Shown: in pieces, positions 28,941 to 34,298 of the stretch
Numbering within the stretch: the stretch's first letter is position 1
How the letters are laid out: every line of letters starts with the position of its first letter
Assembly (NCBI GenBank): GCA_022072175.1
Contig: JAJVIE010000005.1
Coordinates: 1 to 34,298 of the forward strand
From: Candidatus Omnitrophota bacterium
GTDB taxonomy: Bacteria; Omnitrophota; Gorgyraeia; 2-02-FULL-51-18
Direction of reading: 5' to 3'
Length of the DNA: 34,298 nt
The notes under the pieces: model-generated
The model's database searches: none
What the model saw: only the letters and a program-made list of their open reading frames with translations
What the model was told of the DNA's origin: nothing
Translations under genes and position numbers: made by a program

Positions 28941-28969
28941 ATGCTAATAAACTTTTTAACCTTTGTCAA
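28941..28969 (-). promoter_or_regulatory. Early promoter, predicted leaderless (RlpA-like gene)
   Basis: TTGACA at 28964-28969, a 17-base spacer and TAGCAT at 28941-28946, which ends six bases before the ATG at 28934. The upstream box is AAATACCACTTGACA, the same as at 23593. It lies in the 77-base gap between two genes and probably drives the small-protein cassette. Confidence 0.75.
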
Positions 28970-29011
28970 GTGGTATTTTATATTCTTACTCGTTTGTGTG
29001 TATAGTTAGAA

Positions 29012-29287
29012 CTAAAATACGTCCTTTATTTTTCGGTAATAACCAACCCCTGATTTGTTATCAAAAGCCATGATTTCAACTGTGGTTTGTTTTTCCTTTG
29101 GCTTGTGGATTCGGTAAAAAATATCGTACTCACCGTCCAATTCTTGCGTTTCGTAAAACTCGCCACCTTCACCCATTTTTGTAGTCACTTTTTCTGGCGC
29201 ATCGTGCATCAGTCGATCAACCTGCATGCTGATTACTGTTCCGTCCATGTCATCAAGTTTTCTTTTTAGATCAATCCAAGTCGTCAT
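29012..29287 (-). CDS. Hypothetical early protein (91 aa)
   Basis: MTTWIDLKRKLDDMDGTVIS starts a small alpha/beta domain with ELDGEYDIFYRIHKPKEKQT and TVEIMAFDNKSGVGYY strands. No motif recognised. Coupled by ATGA to the upstream gene; the last gene of the replication unit before the next promoter. Confidence 0.65.
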   Translation of the reverse strand: MTTWIDLKRKLDDMDGTVISMQVDRLMHDAPEKVTTKMGEGGEFYETQELDGEYDIFYRIHKPKEKQTTVEIMAFDNKSGVGYYRKIKDVF

Positions 29288-29592
29288 TTTTTAGCCCCCC
29301 CTTCCAAGTAGCGCATTGTGGAGGCTGCCAAGCTGTCGCCAGCTCTTTCAAGCAGCTTAACCTTTTCGCCCGCTGGTAGCGCATCAAAAGCGTGTTGTGT
29401 TGCTGTTGTATCAAGCTGGATTTCGACAATGTGGGCTTTGTTGATCAGCCCGTCAATTCGGCTTATTTCAATCAGTTGATCCTTCGATTCAAGCAAAAAC
29501 TGTTTTTCAATCCCTGTAAGCACAAACTGGCTCTTGTTTGACATCGAAACGACATATCGCTTTAGCTCGTTTGGCATGTCTATTGACCTCAT
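29284..29592 (-). CDS. Hypothetical early protein (102 aa)
   Basis: MRSIDMPNELKRYVVSMSNK then GIEKQFLLESKDQLIEISRI and VKLLERAGDSLAASTMRYLE, a helical protein with a short strand region, no cysteines and no membrane segment. The start overlaps the replication gene stop as ATGA; an internal ATG five codons later is an alternative. Possibly a replication accessory protein, by position only. Confidence 0.65.
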   Translation of the reverse strand: MRSIDMPNELKRYVVSMSNKSQFVLTGIEKQFLLESKDQLIEISRIDGLINKAHIVEIQLDTTATQHAFDALPAGEKVKLLERAGDSLAASTMRYLEGGAKK

Positions 29593-30272
29593 ATTCGTGC
29601 AACCTTGAACTTGTTACTGGTTCGTGCTTGGTTTTGAGCAATCGAAACCGCATCTTTTTTTGTCCAAACCCGCAATGTAGCCACCCAATTCTTCTTTACG
29701 TTTCTGGCGGGGTCTTGTTCATGCCAGTTCAGCATGTCATCCCGCTTGGATTCAACAAACGTAACGGGGACGTGGTATTTTTCCGATATTTCCTGAATGG
29801 CATCACTTGAAATTTCTTTGATGATTTTTACATGATCCACTTTCCCCCCAACACCCCCCTTTTTTTGTTTTATGTTTTCTGATTTATGATTTATGTCTAG
29901 TATGGCACTAGTATCCATACTAGTATCTATACTAGTATCGTATAGGTATTGGGGTACTATCTTCTTTTCCTTTTCTAAAGCGCTCTTTTGTTTTTCACCA
30001 TTTCCATAAGAATTATATTTATCGTGATTTAAGATTTTCACCCACCCATTTTTGAAAATTACTTTTGCTCGTAAAAATTCTTTCGCTTCTTGCAATTCTT
30101 TGTCATTAAATCCCAACCACAATTTCATTTCCATGTCGTTTGCTTCGTATATGCCGATCATATTTACGTCCTCATTGCTCACAAGGTAAAGAAAAAGAAG
30201 TTTAGAGTTTTTGGGTAATGAGCTGAACCAGTTATCTTTCCAAATCTTGGTGTGGATGATCCTTGTTTTCAT
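29589..30272 (-). CDS. Replication initiator / replisome organiser
   Basis: The N-terminal domain (MKTRIIHTKIWKDNWFSSLP, KLLFLYLVSNEDVNMIGIYE) is the winged-helix start of phage replisome organisers. A low-complexity linker near residues 112-145 (DTSIDTSMDTSAILDINHKS and a KKGGVGGK stretch) is encoded by the iteron array. The C-terminal helical domain (YHVPVTFVESKRDDMLNWHE, KKNWVATLRVWTKKDA) resembles the helicase-loading domain of such proteins. Like lambda O, the protein probably binds repeats inside its own gene and recruits host helicase. No phage helicase or polymerase is in the window. It overlaps the 77-aa gene upstream. Confidence 0.82.
   Translation of the reverse strand: MKTRIIHTKIWKDNWFSSLPKNSKLLFLYLVSNEDVNMIGIYEANDMEMKLWLGFNDKELQEAKEFLRAKVIFKNGWVKILNHDKYNSYGNGEKQKSALEKEKKIVPQYLYDTSIDTSMDTSAILDINHKSENIKQKKGGVGGKVDHVKIIKEISSDAIQEISEKYHVPVTFVESKRDDMLNWHEQDPARNVKKNWVATLRVWTKKDAVSIAQNQARTSNKFKVARI
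29844..29939 (-). repeat. Iteron array with AT-rich and G-tract segments: putative replication origin
   Basis: Within the initiator gene CTAGTAT occurs four times at 29897, 29908, 29920 and 29932 (spacing 11, 12, 12), close to one helical turn. Two copies are the perfect palindrome ATACTAGTAT. On one side follow a direct repeat of GATTTAT and an AT-rich stretch (29860-29896), then two runs of six G on the coding strand (29844-29859). Iterons plus a flanking AT-rich unwinding region inside the initiator gene match the lambda-type origin plan. Confidence 0.65.
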
Positions 30273-30465
30273 AGTTCTTAGTTGAATTTATAACGTCCTG
30301 TAATAAATCTTCATAGGCTTTAATGATCTTTAGTGCTTCATCCTCTGATCGTATGTTTTGGAAAGGAAATCTTTTACTGATTTGGCTGTATGCGTATGAA
30401 ATATCAGACAGCTTGTTAAGAAGTGATTTTAGAGCCAAAAGGCGTGTGTGAGTTTCGATATTCAT
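30232..30465 (-). CDS. Small helical protein before the replication initiator (77 aa)
   Basis: MNIETHTRLLALKSLLNKLS and a second helix pair (SEDEALKIIKAYEDLLQDVI) make an all-helical protein with a polar end. Its stop lies 40 bases inside the initiator gene. It is the first gene after the promoter at 30483-30511, with a predicted leader of only about ten bases and no ribosome-binding site. Unknown function, possibly a replication partner. Confidence 0.68.
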   Translation of the reverse strand: MNIETHTRLLALKSLLNKLSDISYAYSQISKRFPFQNIRSEDEALKIIKAYEDLLQDVINSTKNYENKDHPHQDLER

Positions 30466-30482
30466 AGTTCTTAGTTATACAA

Positions 30483-30511
30483 AATGTAAACAATCGCAAC
30501 ACCCTTGTCAA
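30483..30511 (-). promoter_or_regulatory. Early promoter of the replication unit
   Basis: TTGACA at 30506-30511, a 17-base spacer and TACATT at 30483-30488, giving a predicted start about ten bases before the ATG at 30465. The upstream box AAATACTACTTGACA differs from the shared early box at one base. The TGA stop of the HNH gene is embedded in the -35. Confidence 0.65.
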
Positions 30512-30786
30512 GTAGTATTTCTTAATATGCCAAACATCTTTTCAGTAAGAGCCTTGTCATGCTCTATTTTGTCATGGCATGGAATACACGCCAATATAGT
30601 ACCGTTAAAGGAATGCTCACATCTTGGATCATTGCGTTTATACCTATGAGCAAACGAAAGGGCATTATTTCCCCAGCACCCATCAAACATTAGTTCACAT
30701 GTCGTGATGCCTTTTTGAAGATACTGAACTTTCAGTACCTTGCGTGCTTTATCCCATTCTTTCGTTTTTTTTCCTGCTCCTAACAT
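30508..30786 (-). CDS. HNH-like endonuclease domain protein (92 aa)
   Basis: A compact protein with the treble-clef pattern CELMFDGCWGNNALSFAHRY, then CEHSFNGTILACIPCHDKIE: two cysteine pairs and FAHR/CHDK histidines typical of small HNH or NinG-like nucleases. It may nick DNA in recombination or packaging. It overlaps the upstream HNH gene by 38 bases in another frame, an unusual tandem. Confidence 0.75.
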   Translation of the reverse strand: MLGAGKKTKEWDKARKVLKVQYLQKGITTCELMFDGCWGNNALSFAHRYKRNDPRCEHSFNGTILACIPCHDKIEHDKALTEKMFGILRNTT

Positions 30787-31132
30787 GTCGTTCGATTATG
30801 CCATTTCCTTGTGGAAAATACCCCGCTTCTGTGTGTACTTGTGGGTATATAGAACCATTAAATGCTTCCTTATCAAGCTGTCTATGGCATTCTTGACAAA
30901 CACCAACAGCATTTTCTATCTTTGATGAAGCACCACCTAGGCTTTCTGGTATTCTATGGTGCGTTTGAAGTGGTGCATACTCGCCACAACAATCACACCG
31001 CCCTTGCTGGCGTTTTCTAACTTCAAAGCGTATTTCCTTTCGAAAGGCCATTGCCAAGGCTGATAGAGCCGTAGCATAAGCTATAACCTCTTGAAATGAA
31101 ATACCCTCTATTGGTATTCCACGCTCGACCAT
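30749..31132 (-). CDS. HNH endonuclease (127 aa)
   Basis: A clear HNH domain in the middle: GRCDCCGEYAPLQTHHRIPE, then SLGGASSKIENAVGVCQECH, with two CxxC zinc pairs and the HH/H catalytic set. About 40 residues of helical N-terminus precede it. Phage HNH enzymes often support packaging or recombination, though they can also be selfish. It is the first gene after the lysis cassette. No ribosome-binding site is seen before the ATG, and a promoter here is only weakly supported. Confidence 0.85.
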   Translation of the reverse strand: MVERGIPIEGISFQEVIAYATALSALAMAFRKEIRFEVRKRQQGRCDCCGEYAPLQTHHRIPESLGGASSKIENAVGVCQECHRQLDKEAFNGSIYPQVHTEAGYFPQGNGIIERHVRSRKKNERMG

Positions 31133-31161
31133 TTGTTAAAAATATAGTACGATTAAAATAG

Positions 31162-31200
31162 GCTGTTCGGTAACTCGCAAGGTGGCTGGACAGCTTTTTT
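31162..31200. terminator. Hairpin with T-run at the lysis/early boundary
   Basis: GCTGTTC (31162-31168) and GGACAGC (31188-31194) pair with one G-U, followed on the plus strand by six T. On the minus strand the stem has one mismatch and is followed by the weaker TATTTT. It directly follows the holin-like stop. It may terminate in both directions, but fits a plus-strand terminator best, although no plus-strand gene is present. Confidence 0.45.
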
Positions 31201-31366
31201 ATTGTTTCTTAACCCATGATCTGGCAGCGATATATGAAATCGCAAGGCCGATTGTTGAAACAACTACCTCAACAGGCACATTAAGTTTTAACTCTTTATT
31301 CAAGTAAGCCAATATGACCGTTAAAAACCCAAGCCAGAATTCAGTTGTCTTTATTCCCTTTTTCAT
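31199..31366 (-). CDS. Small holin-like membrane protein (55 aa)
   Basis: MKKGIKTTEFWLGFLTVILA followed by a short polar loop and PVEVVVSTIGLAISYIAARS with a WVKKQ end: two transmembrane helices in the pattern of small phage holins (TEFWL ... ISYIAARxWVKK). The ATG has GAAAGGGGGTG upstream, the strong site shared with coat and tail tube genes. It overlaps the end of the preceding membrane gene by 26 bases and closes the lysis cassette. Holins open the membrane for endolysin and time lysis. Confidence 0.8.
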   Translation of the reverse strand: MKKGIKTTEFWLGFLTVILAYLNKELKLNVPVEVVVSTIGLAISYIAARSWVKKQ

Positions 31367-31733
31367 CTTCAACACCCCCTTTCAAAATAATCTTCTTAAT
31401 TGATTTGCTTTCTGGTAGATTAAGTTTGTCCTCCCATAACGAAAGATGCCTAAACTTCCGCACCGCCATAACTGAAATAAAAGCAATAGGAATGGTGAAG
31501 TTCACTAGGAATGGGTAGATTTTGGGGTTGAGTGATAAGGTGAGGGGTAGAAACGAAATCACGCCGTATTGAAGTGCGAGGGATAAAATCATAGCCTGTA
31601 AAGCCTCAATGATTGGTGTTTTTCTGTAGTTTTTGTAGCCAAAGTTATACACGAACCATAATATGATTAGTTCGATACCTAACCACATCCATAGAAACGA
31701 GCGTATGACATTGGCTAAGTGAAATATCAGCAT
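31341..31733 (-). CDS. Multi-pass membrane protein of the lysis region (130 aa)
   Basis: Three or four hydrophobic helices (SFLWMWLGIELIILWFVYNF, a second near residues 45-65 and PFLVNFTIPIAFISVMAV) and a charged cytoplasmic-type tail (KKIILKGGVEDEKGNKDN). Its start overlaps the upstream stop as TAATG and its end overlaps the small holin-like gene. It might be a second holin, antiholin or envelope protein. No family signature recognised. Confidence 0.7.
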   Translation of the reverse strand: MLIFHLANVIRSFLWMWLGIELIILWFVYNFGYKNYRKTPIIEALQAMILSLALQYGVISFLPLTLSLNPKIYPFLVNFTIPIAFISVMAVRKFRHLSLWEDKLNLPESKSIKKIILKGGVEDEKGNKDN

Positions 31734-32020
31734 TACAAAACTGGTATAAACTTTAACGCCTCCTTTGCTCCAGCTATAATAACTATAGCAGCAAGAAGCA
31801 CAAAAAGCATTACAGTAAATACCTGAATAAACCTGTTGTTACCAGATACAAGCGCCTCAATCGTTTTGTAGCGCCCATCTTCACGGGCTAAGTAGGCTTT
31901 GTTAGTGTCATTAAGAAGTGCAAGCGTTTCACTCATTTTGTGGAAGGCGTGAGTATTTTGTTTATGCGATTCTATCAAGTACCCTATTAGTTTTTCGTTT
32001 GTCTGATCTGAGTTTTGCAT
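31733..32020 (-). CDS. XhlA-like coiled-coil membrane protein (95 aa)
   Basis: About 65 residues of polar helix (KLIGYLIESHKQNTHAFHKM, SETLALLNDTNKAYLAREDG) precede one C-terminal transmembrane segment (VFTVMLFVLLAAIVIIAGAK). This is the plan of XhlA-type hemolysin/holin partner proteins of Gram-positive phages. The start overlaps the coiled-coil gene by 59 bases. Lysis role inferred from layout and position. Confidence 0.65.
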   Translation of the reverse strand: MQNSDQTNEKLIGYLIESHKQNTHAFHKMSETLALLNDTNKAYLAREDGRYKTIEALVSGNNRFIQVFTVMLFVLLAAIVIIAGAKEALKFIPVL

Positions 32021-32324
32021 AAGTTGTTAGTAAATGATTTGTAAATCCGTGTCGCATAAGTATTTCTTTTACAAGCTCTTTGTTCGTAAAAAGCTCTATT
32101 GAATTGCTTTCTGTATACCTCCTTTGATAGTATGCGGCCTGATCTTTTGCAGTCTGCAAAGCATTTCTAATTAACTTATATTTAGTATGGTATTTTTCAC
32201 GCAACAATTCGGCCTTTTCAGCTTTTTTACTTGCTATTTCAGCCACTTGTACAAGCTCGTCAACCTTATTCTGCAACTCTAGCAGTTTTCCCGCCTGAGT
32301 GCTAATCACGTCACTTTGTTTCAT
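31962..32324 (-). CDS. Coiled-coil protein of the lysis region (120 aa)
   Basis: A soluble heptad-rich helix from residue 8 to about 70 (LLELQNKVDELVQVAEIASK, KKAEKAELLREKYHTKYKLI) followed by a basic C-terminus. It could be a tail-associated or lysis-accessory protein. It starts seven bases after the endolysin stop and overlaps the XhlA-like gene. No known family is evident. Confidence 0.65.
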   Translation of the reverse strand: MKQSDVISTQAGKLLELQNKVDELVQVAEIASKKAEKAELLREKYHTKYKLIRNALQTAKDQAAYYQRRYTESNSIELFTNKELVKEILMRHGFTNHLLTTYAKLRSDKRKTNRVLDRIA

Positions 32325-32331
32325 AGACGAT

Positions 32332-32766
32332 TTAACGCTTACGAATCCATCCCATCACAAAAGGAAGTCCATAATAGGTGTATTTGAACTTCTTATATGT
32401 GCATGGTGTACCAGTTGGGTAGTTTTGATGGAATACTGTTACGTTATATAGGTCTGCGCTTTCTACAATCCCCACATGACCAGCCAAGCCAGTAAAGGGC
32501 CATAGAGTGCCAAAGAATATAATATCGCCCTTTTTGGGGATTCCATTAGGTGTGTTGGGGATTTTAAGAATGTTGTTGTTTGTTCGGAAATTCAGATATG
32601 CTTGTTTTGCTGTCGCTGATCTTGGAATAACATACGGATCGACACCCCACACGTCACGAATATAGAAACGCATAATGTCCATACATTGATTGATCGCTGA
32701 TCCTGTATTTGGAAATTCAGCATATCGACCAAGATATTTGTTTATAAAAGAACTATGACTTATCAT
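32332..32766 (-). CDS. Endolysin, CHAP-type amidase/peptidase
   Basis: The ATG at 32766 gives 144 residues (a TTG at 32781 is possible). The CHAP pattern is intact: the cysteine nucleophile C28 in SAINQCMDIMRFYIRD, then GIPKKGDIIFFG, LAGHVGIVESAD with H97 and VFHQNYP with H113/N115, followed by YYGLPFVMGWIRK. CHAP enzymes cut peptide bonds in peptidoglycan. No separate cell wall-binding domain is present, so the protein is short for an endolysin. It sits between the tail fibre region and the holin-like genes. Confidence 0.88.
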   Translation of the reverse strand: MISHSSFINKYLGRYAEFPNTGSAINQCMDIMRFYIRDVWGVDPYVIPRSATAKQAYLNFRTNNNILKIPNTPNGIPKKGDIIFFGTLWPFTGLAGHVGIVESADLYNVTVFHQNYPTGTPCTYKKFKYTYYGLPFVMGWIRKR

Positions 32767-32947
32767 ATTCAGTAAAATCAAAATTTATAAGGTTTGGCTC
32801 CTTCTTTGCCAGCTTCATAAGTTCCTGAAAGTGTCGGTTTTCCTTATTCAGCGGTACGCTCATTGTTATACCGCCTTCTGTTACCAAAATACTTACAACC
32901 TTGCCGTTTGGATTAGTTGTTAATTCTATTTTTTTCTTGTCTATCAT
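32753..32947 (-). CDS. Hypothetical small protein after the tail fibre (64 aa)
   Basis: MIDKKKIELTTNPNGKVVSI is a strand-rich start followed by EGGITMSVPLNKENRHFQEL and a short helix; it looks like a small beta domain. It is coupled by ATGA to the fibre gene and overlaps the endolysin start by 14 bases. It may be a fibre accessory or chaperone protein; not recognised. Confidence 0.65.
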   Translation of the reverse strand: MIDKKKIELTTNPNGKVVSILVTEGGITMSVPLNKENRHFQELMKLAKKEPNLINFDFTEYDKS

Positions 32948-34298
32948 AGTCGTGAATCTGCTGTATATTCAAATGAACAACCAGAGTACGTTGATGCCTT
33001 ATTAAACCAGAAGTAAAACCCTGTATCGCCCTGCCCTTCTATAGCGTGCGTATTCACACCGTCAACCTCAGATGTATTTTGTAACACGCCAGTCATACGT
33101 GAGCTAGTACCAGCATGATCGTAGACAGCTATGGTTGGTGCGCTTCTTTTTCGTGTCTTAAATACGACTTTTTGCCTAACATAGTTTGCACTATTCGTAC
33201 CCATGCTAAACATTTCTGCCCCCGCACTTGTAGCTGTTGCTGGTGCAATGCTCATGTTGTGCGACTTTTCAAAAAACCTTTCACAAAGTCGAACCTCATC
33301 AATAAATGGGCGTGCTTGATGATCAAACGCATATTCCCCTTCGTTCATTTGAACCTTTGAAATGTAAATTACGTCAGTAACCGTTTCTTCATTAGGAAGC
33401 CATATAGCAAGCGCAAGGTTGTTTACTGTAGCGCTGTCAATATAGATATTTTCTATCTTTACAATACTCCAGTCGCTTGTAACAGTTAAATCCTCTGGTG
33501 TGTTTTCAGCAGTCCAGTTGGCAGCCCATGTAGGAGTAGCAGCCCAAGAAGAAACAATATCAGATGTTATAGAATCAGCGGTTGAACCCCACGAAAGCAC
33601 GGCTGCACGAATAGCAGCGATATTAGCCGATTTAACAGCAAAAGAAATACTTACACGCTTGCCCTTAAACTTCTTGGCATCGACAAATTCTAAAAACTGA
33701 ACAATACCAAATCGTTTTGATGTTTCGACATCCAGCTTTAATGAATAGGTTGCGCCCTCTGGCACTTCGCTTGATTCTTGTGAAACATCCACCGCATCGT
33801 TTCCATCGCTAATAAGATTCCACATATCAAGTAGGTATGTATCATCATTATTGGCTGGAGTGGTTGCAGAAGTAAATGTTGTCCCAAGCTGCGCTACATC
33901 GAAACAAGAGTTGACTATCGCATTTCGATATAAGAATGAAGCATTTGGCGTTACATTCGTTGAATATATTGCAGCAACACGCCTATCTTTTATATTTGCA
34001 TCAGATATGGAAGTAGCCCCGCTTGCAACCGTTACATCAGCAAGCCTTAGATAGGGGTTTGAAGCACCAATAGAAGAAGCAATTTCAGCGTTGGTTGGCG
34101 CAACTGGTGAAGCTGCTGGAGTACCAGCAATCACGATAAGTTTTGCCACATTTGAACAGGCAGCGTTAGGGGATGCAGCACGATCAATATACAAAACAAC
34201 CGCATCAATTCGTGAGTTACCAGATGAATTTGCTGTAATTGTTGCCGATCCATCAGCCCCCGTAAGCATAACAGGGTGGGTAAACGATCCATCAGATA
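32944..34298 (-). CDS. Tail fibre / receptor-binding protein, C-terminal part (cut by window edge)
   Basis: The frame is open to the window edge (upstream residues SDGSFTHPV precede the first internal ATG at 34269), so the N-terminus is missing. The visible 450 residues start with the phage baseplate pattern NSRIDAVVLYIDRAASP and NPYLRLADVTVASGAT. Next come LYRNAIVNSCFDVAQLGTTF and DDTYLLDMWNLISDG, the entry to a jelly-roll carbohydrate-binding-like module common in tail fibres, with further beta strands and EGEYAFDHQARPFIDEVRLC near the end. It probably binds the host surface. It precedes the lysis cassette, as usual. Confidence 0.82.
   Translation of the reverse strand, partial: SDGSFTHPVMLTGADGSATITANSSGNSRIDAVVLYIDRAASPNAACSNVAKLIVIAGTPAASPVAPTNAEIASSIGASNPYLRLADVTVASGATSISDANIKDRRVAAIYSTNVTPNASFLYRNAIVNSCFDVAQLGTTFTSATTPANNDDTYLLDMWNLISDGNDAVDVSQESSEVPEGATYSLKLDVETSKRFGIVQFLEFVDAKKFKGKRVSISFAVKSANIAAIRAAVLSWGSTADSITSDIVSSWAATPTWAANWTAENTPEDLTVTSDWSIVKIENIYIDSATVNNLALAIWLPNEETVTDVIYISKVQMNEGEYAFDHQARPFIDEVRLCERFFEKSHNMSIAPATATSAGAEMFSMGTNSANYVRQKVVFKTRKRSAPTIAVYDHAGTSSRMTGVLQNTSEVDGVNTHAIEGQGDTGFYFWFNKASTYSGCSFEYTADSRL

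Noticed and set aside
29897-29939. Short CRISPR array
   Set aside because: Repeats are only 7-10 bases with 11-12 base spacing and lie inside a coding gene; no spacers of CRISPR length exist. Iterons fit better.
31133-31175. Promoter before the first HNH gene
   Set aside because: TACTAT and TATATT are present, but no -35 better than TTACCG at 18 bases can be found, and the shared early box is absent.
1-34298. tRNA or other structured RNA genes
   Set aside because: I found no cloverleaf or conserved tRNA elements in the gaps, which are nearly all shorter than 100 bases and are explained by promoters, hairpins or short genes.

Overview
The window is a contiguous piece of a tailed double-stranded DNA bacteriophage genome, most likely a siphovirus. 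It is AT-rich and every gene I can support lies on the minus strand, so transcription runs from base 34298 towards base 1. Both ends cut genes: a tail fibre/receptor-binding gene at the right and the tape measure gene at the left. In a circular or circularly permuted genome the missing piece would be the rest of the tape measure and the distal tail. The head-neck set (SPP1-type portal, Phage_min_cap2/MuF-type protein, scaffold, coat, minor-capsid-type neck genes, gpG/gpGT tail chaperones) and the CHAP endolysin with small holin-like proteins resemble phages of monoderm (Gram-positive) bacteria. The host itself cannot be read from the sequence. TGA is used as a stop throughout. No integrase, lysogeny repressor, DNA polymerase, tRNA or CRISPR array is visible.

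Layout in transcription order: (1) 34298-31199, end of the tail fibre and a lysis cassette (CHAP endolysin, coiled-coil and membrane proteins, 55-residue holin-like protein), followed by a candidate terminator. (2) 31132-19244, early region: two overlapping HNH genes, a replication initiator with an iteron array inside its gene, an anchored RlpA-like protein, a packed cassette of tiny zinc-ribbon and membrane proteins, a Bet/RecT annealase, two PD-(D/E)XK nucleases, a methionine aminopeptidase and SSB. (3) 19251-12154, small and large terminase, portal, MuF-type protein with a C-terminal ADP-ribosyltransferase-like domain, scaffold and P22-like coat protein. (4) 12131-4553, a glycosylation island of about 7.5 kb between coat and neck genes: six glycosyltransferases, one SAM methyltransferase, two zinc-ribbon proteins and one small membrane protein. 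(5) 4534-1, neck, tail terminator, tail tube, frameshifted tail chaperones and tape measure.

Two control themes emerge. Early genes share a promoter class (upstream box AAATACCACTTGACA, spacer of 17-18, then a -10 element). In four cases the -10 ends exactly six bases before the ATG, which predicts leaderless mRNAs. Several other genes, including the abundant coat, tail tube and holin-like proteins, instead carry an almost identical strong ribosome-binding site AAAGGGGGTG. The glycosylation island has its own hairpin and extended -10 promoter just after the coat gene. The best candidates for new biology are this island (probably a virion glycan pathway), the leaderless early promoters, the MuF-ADP-ribosyltransferase fusion and the phage methionine aminopeptidase.
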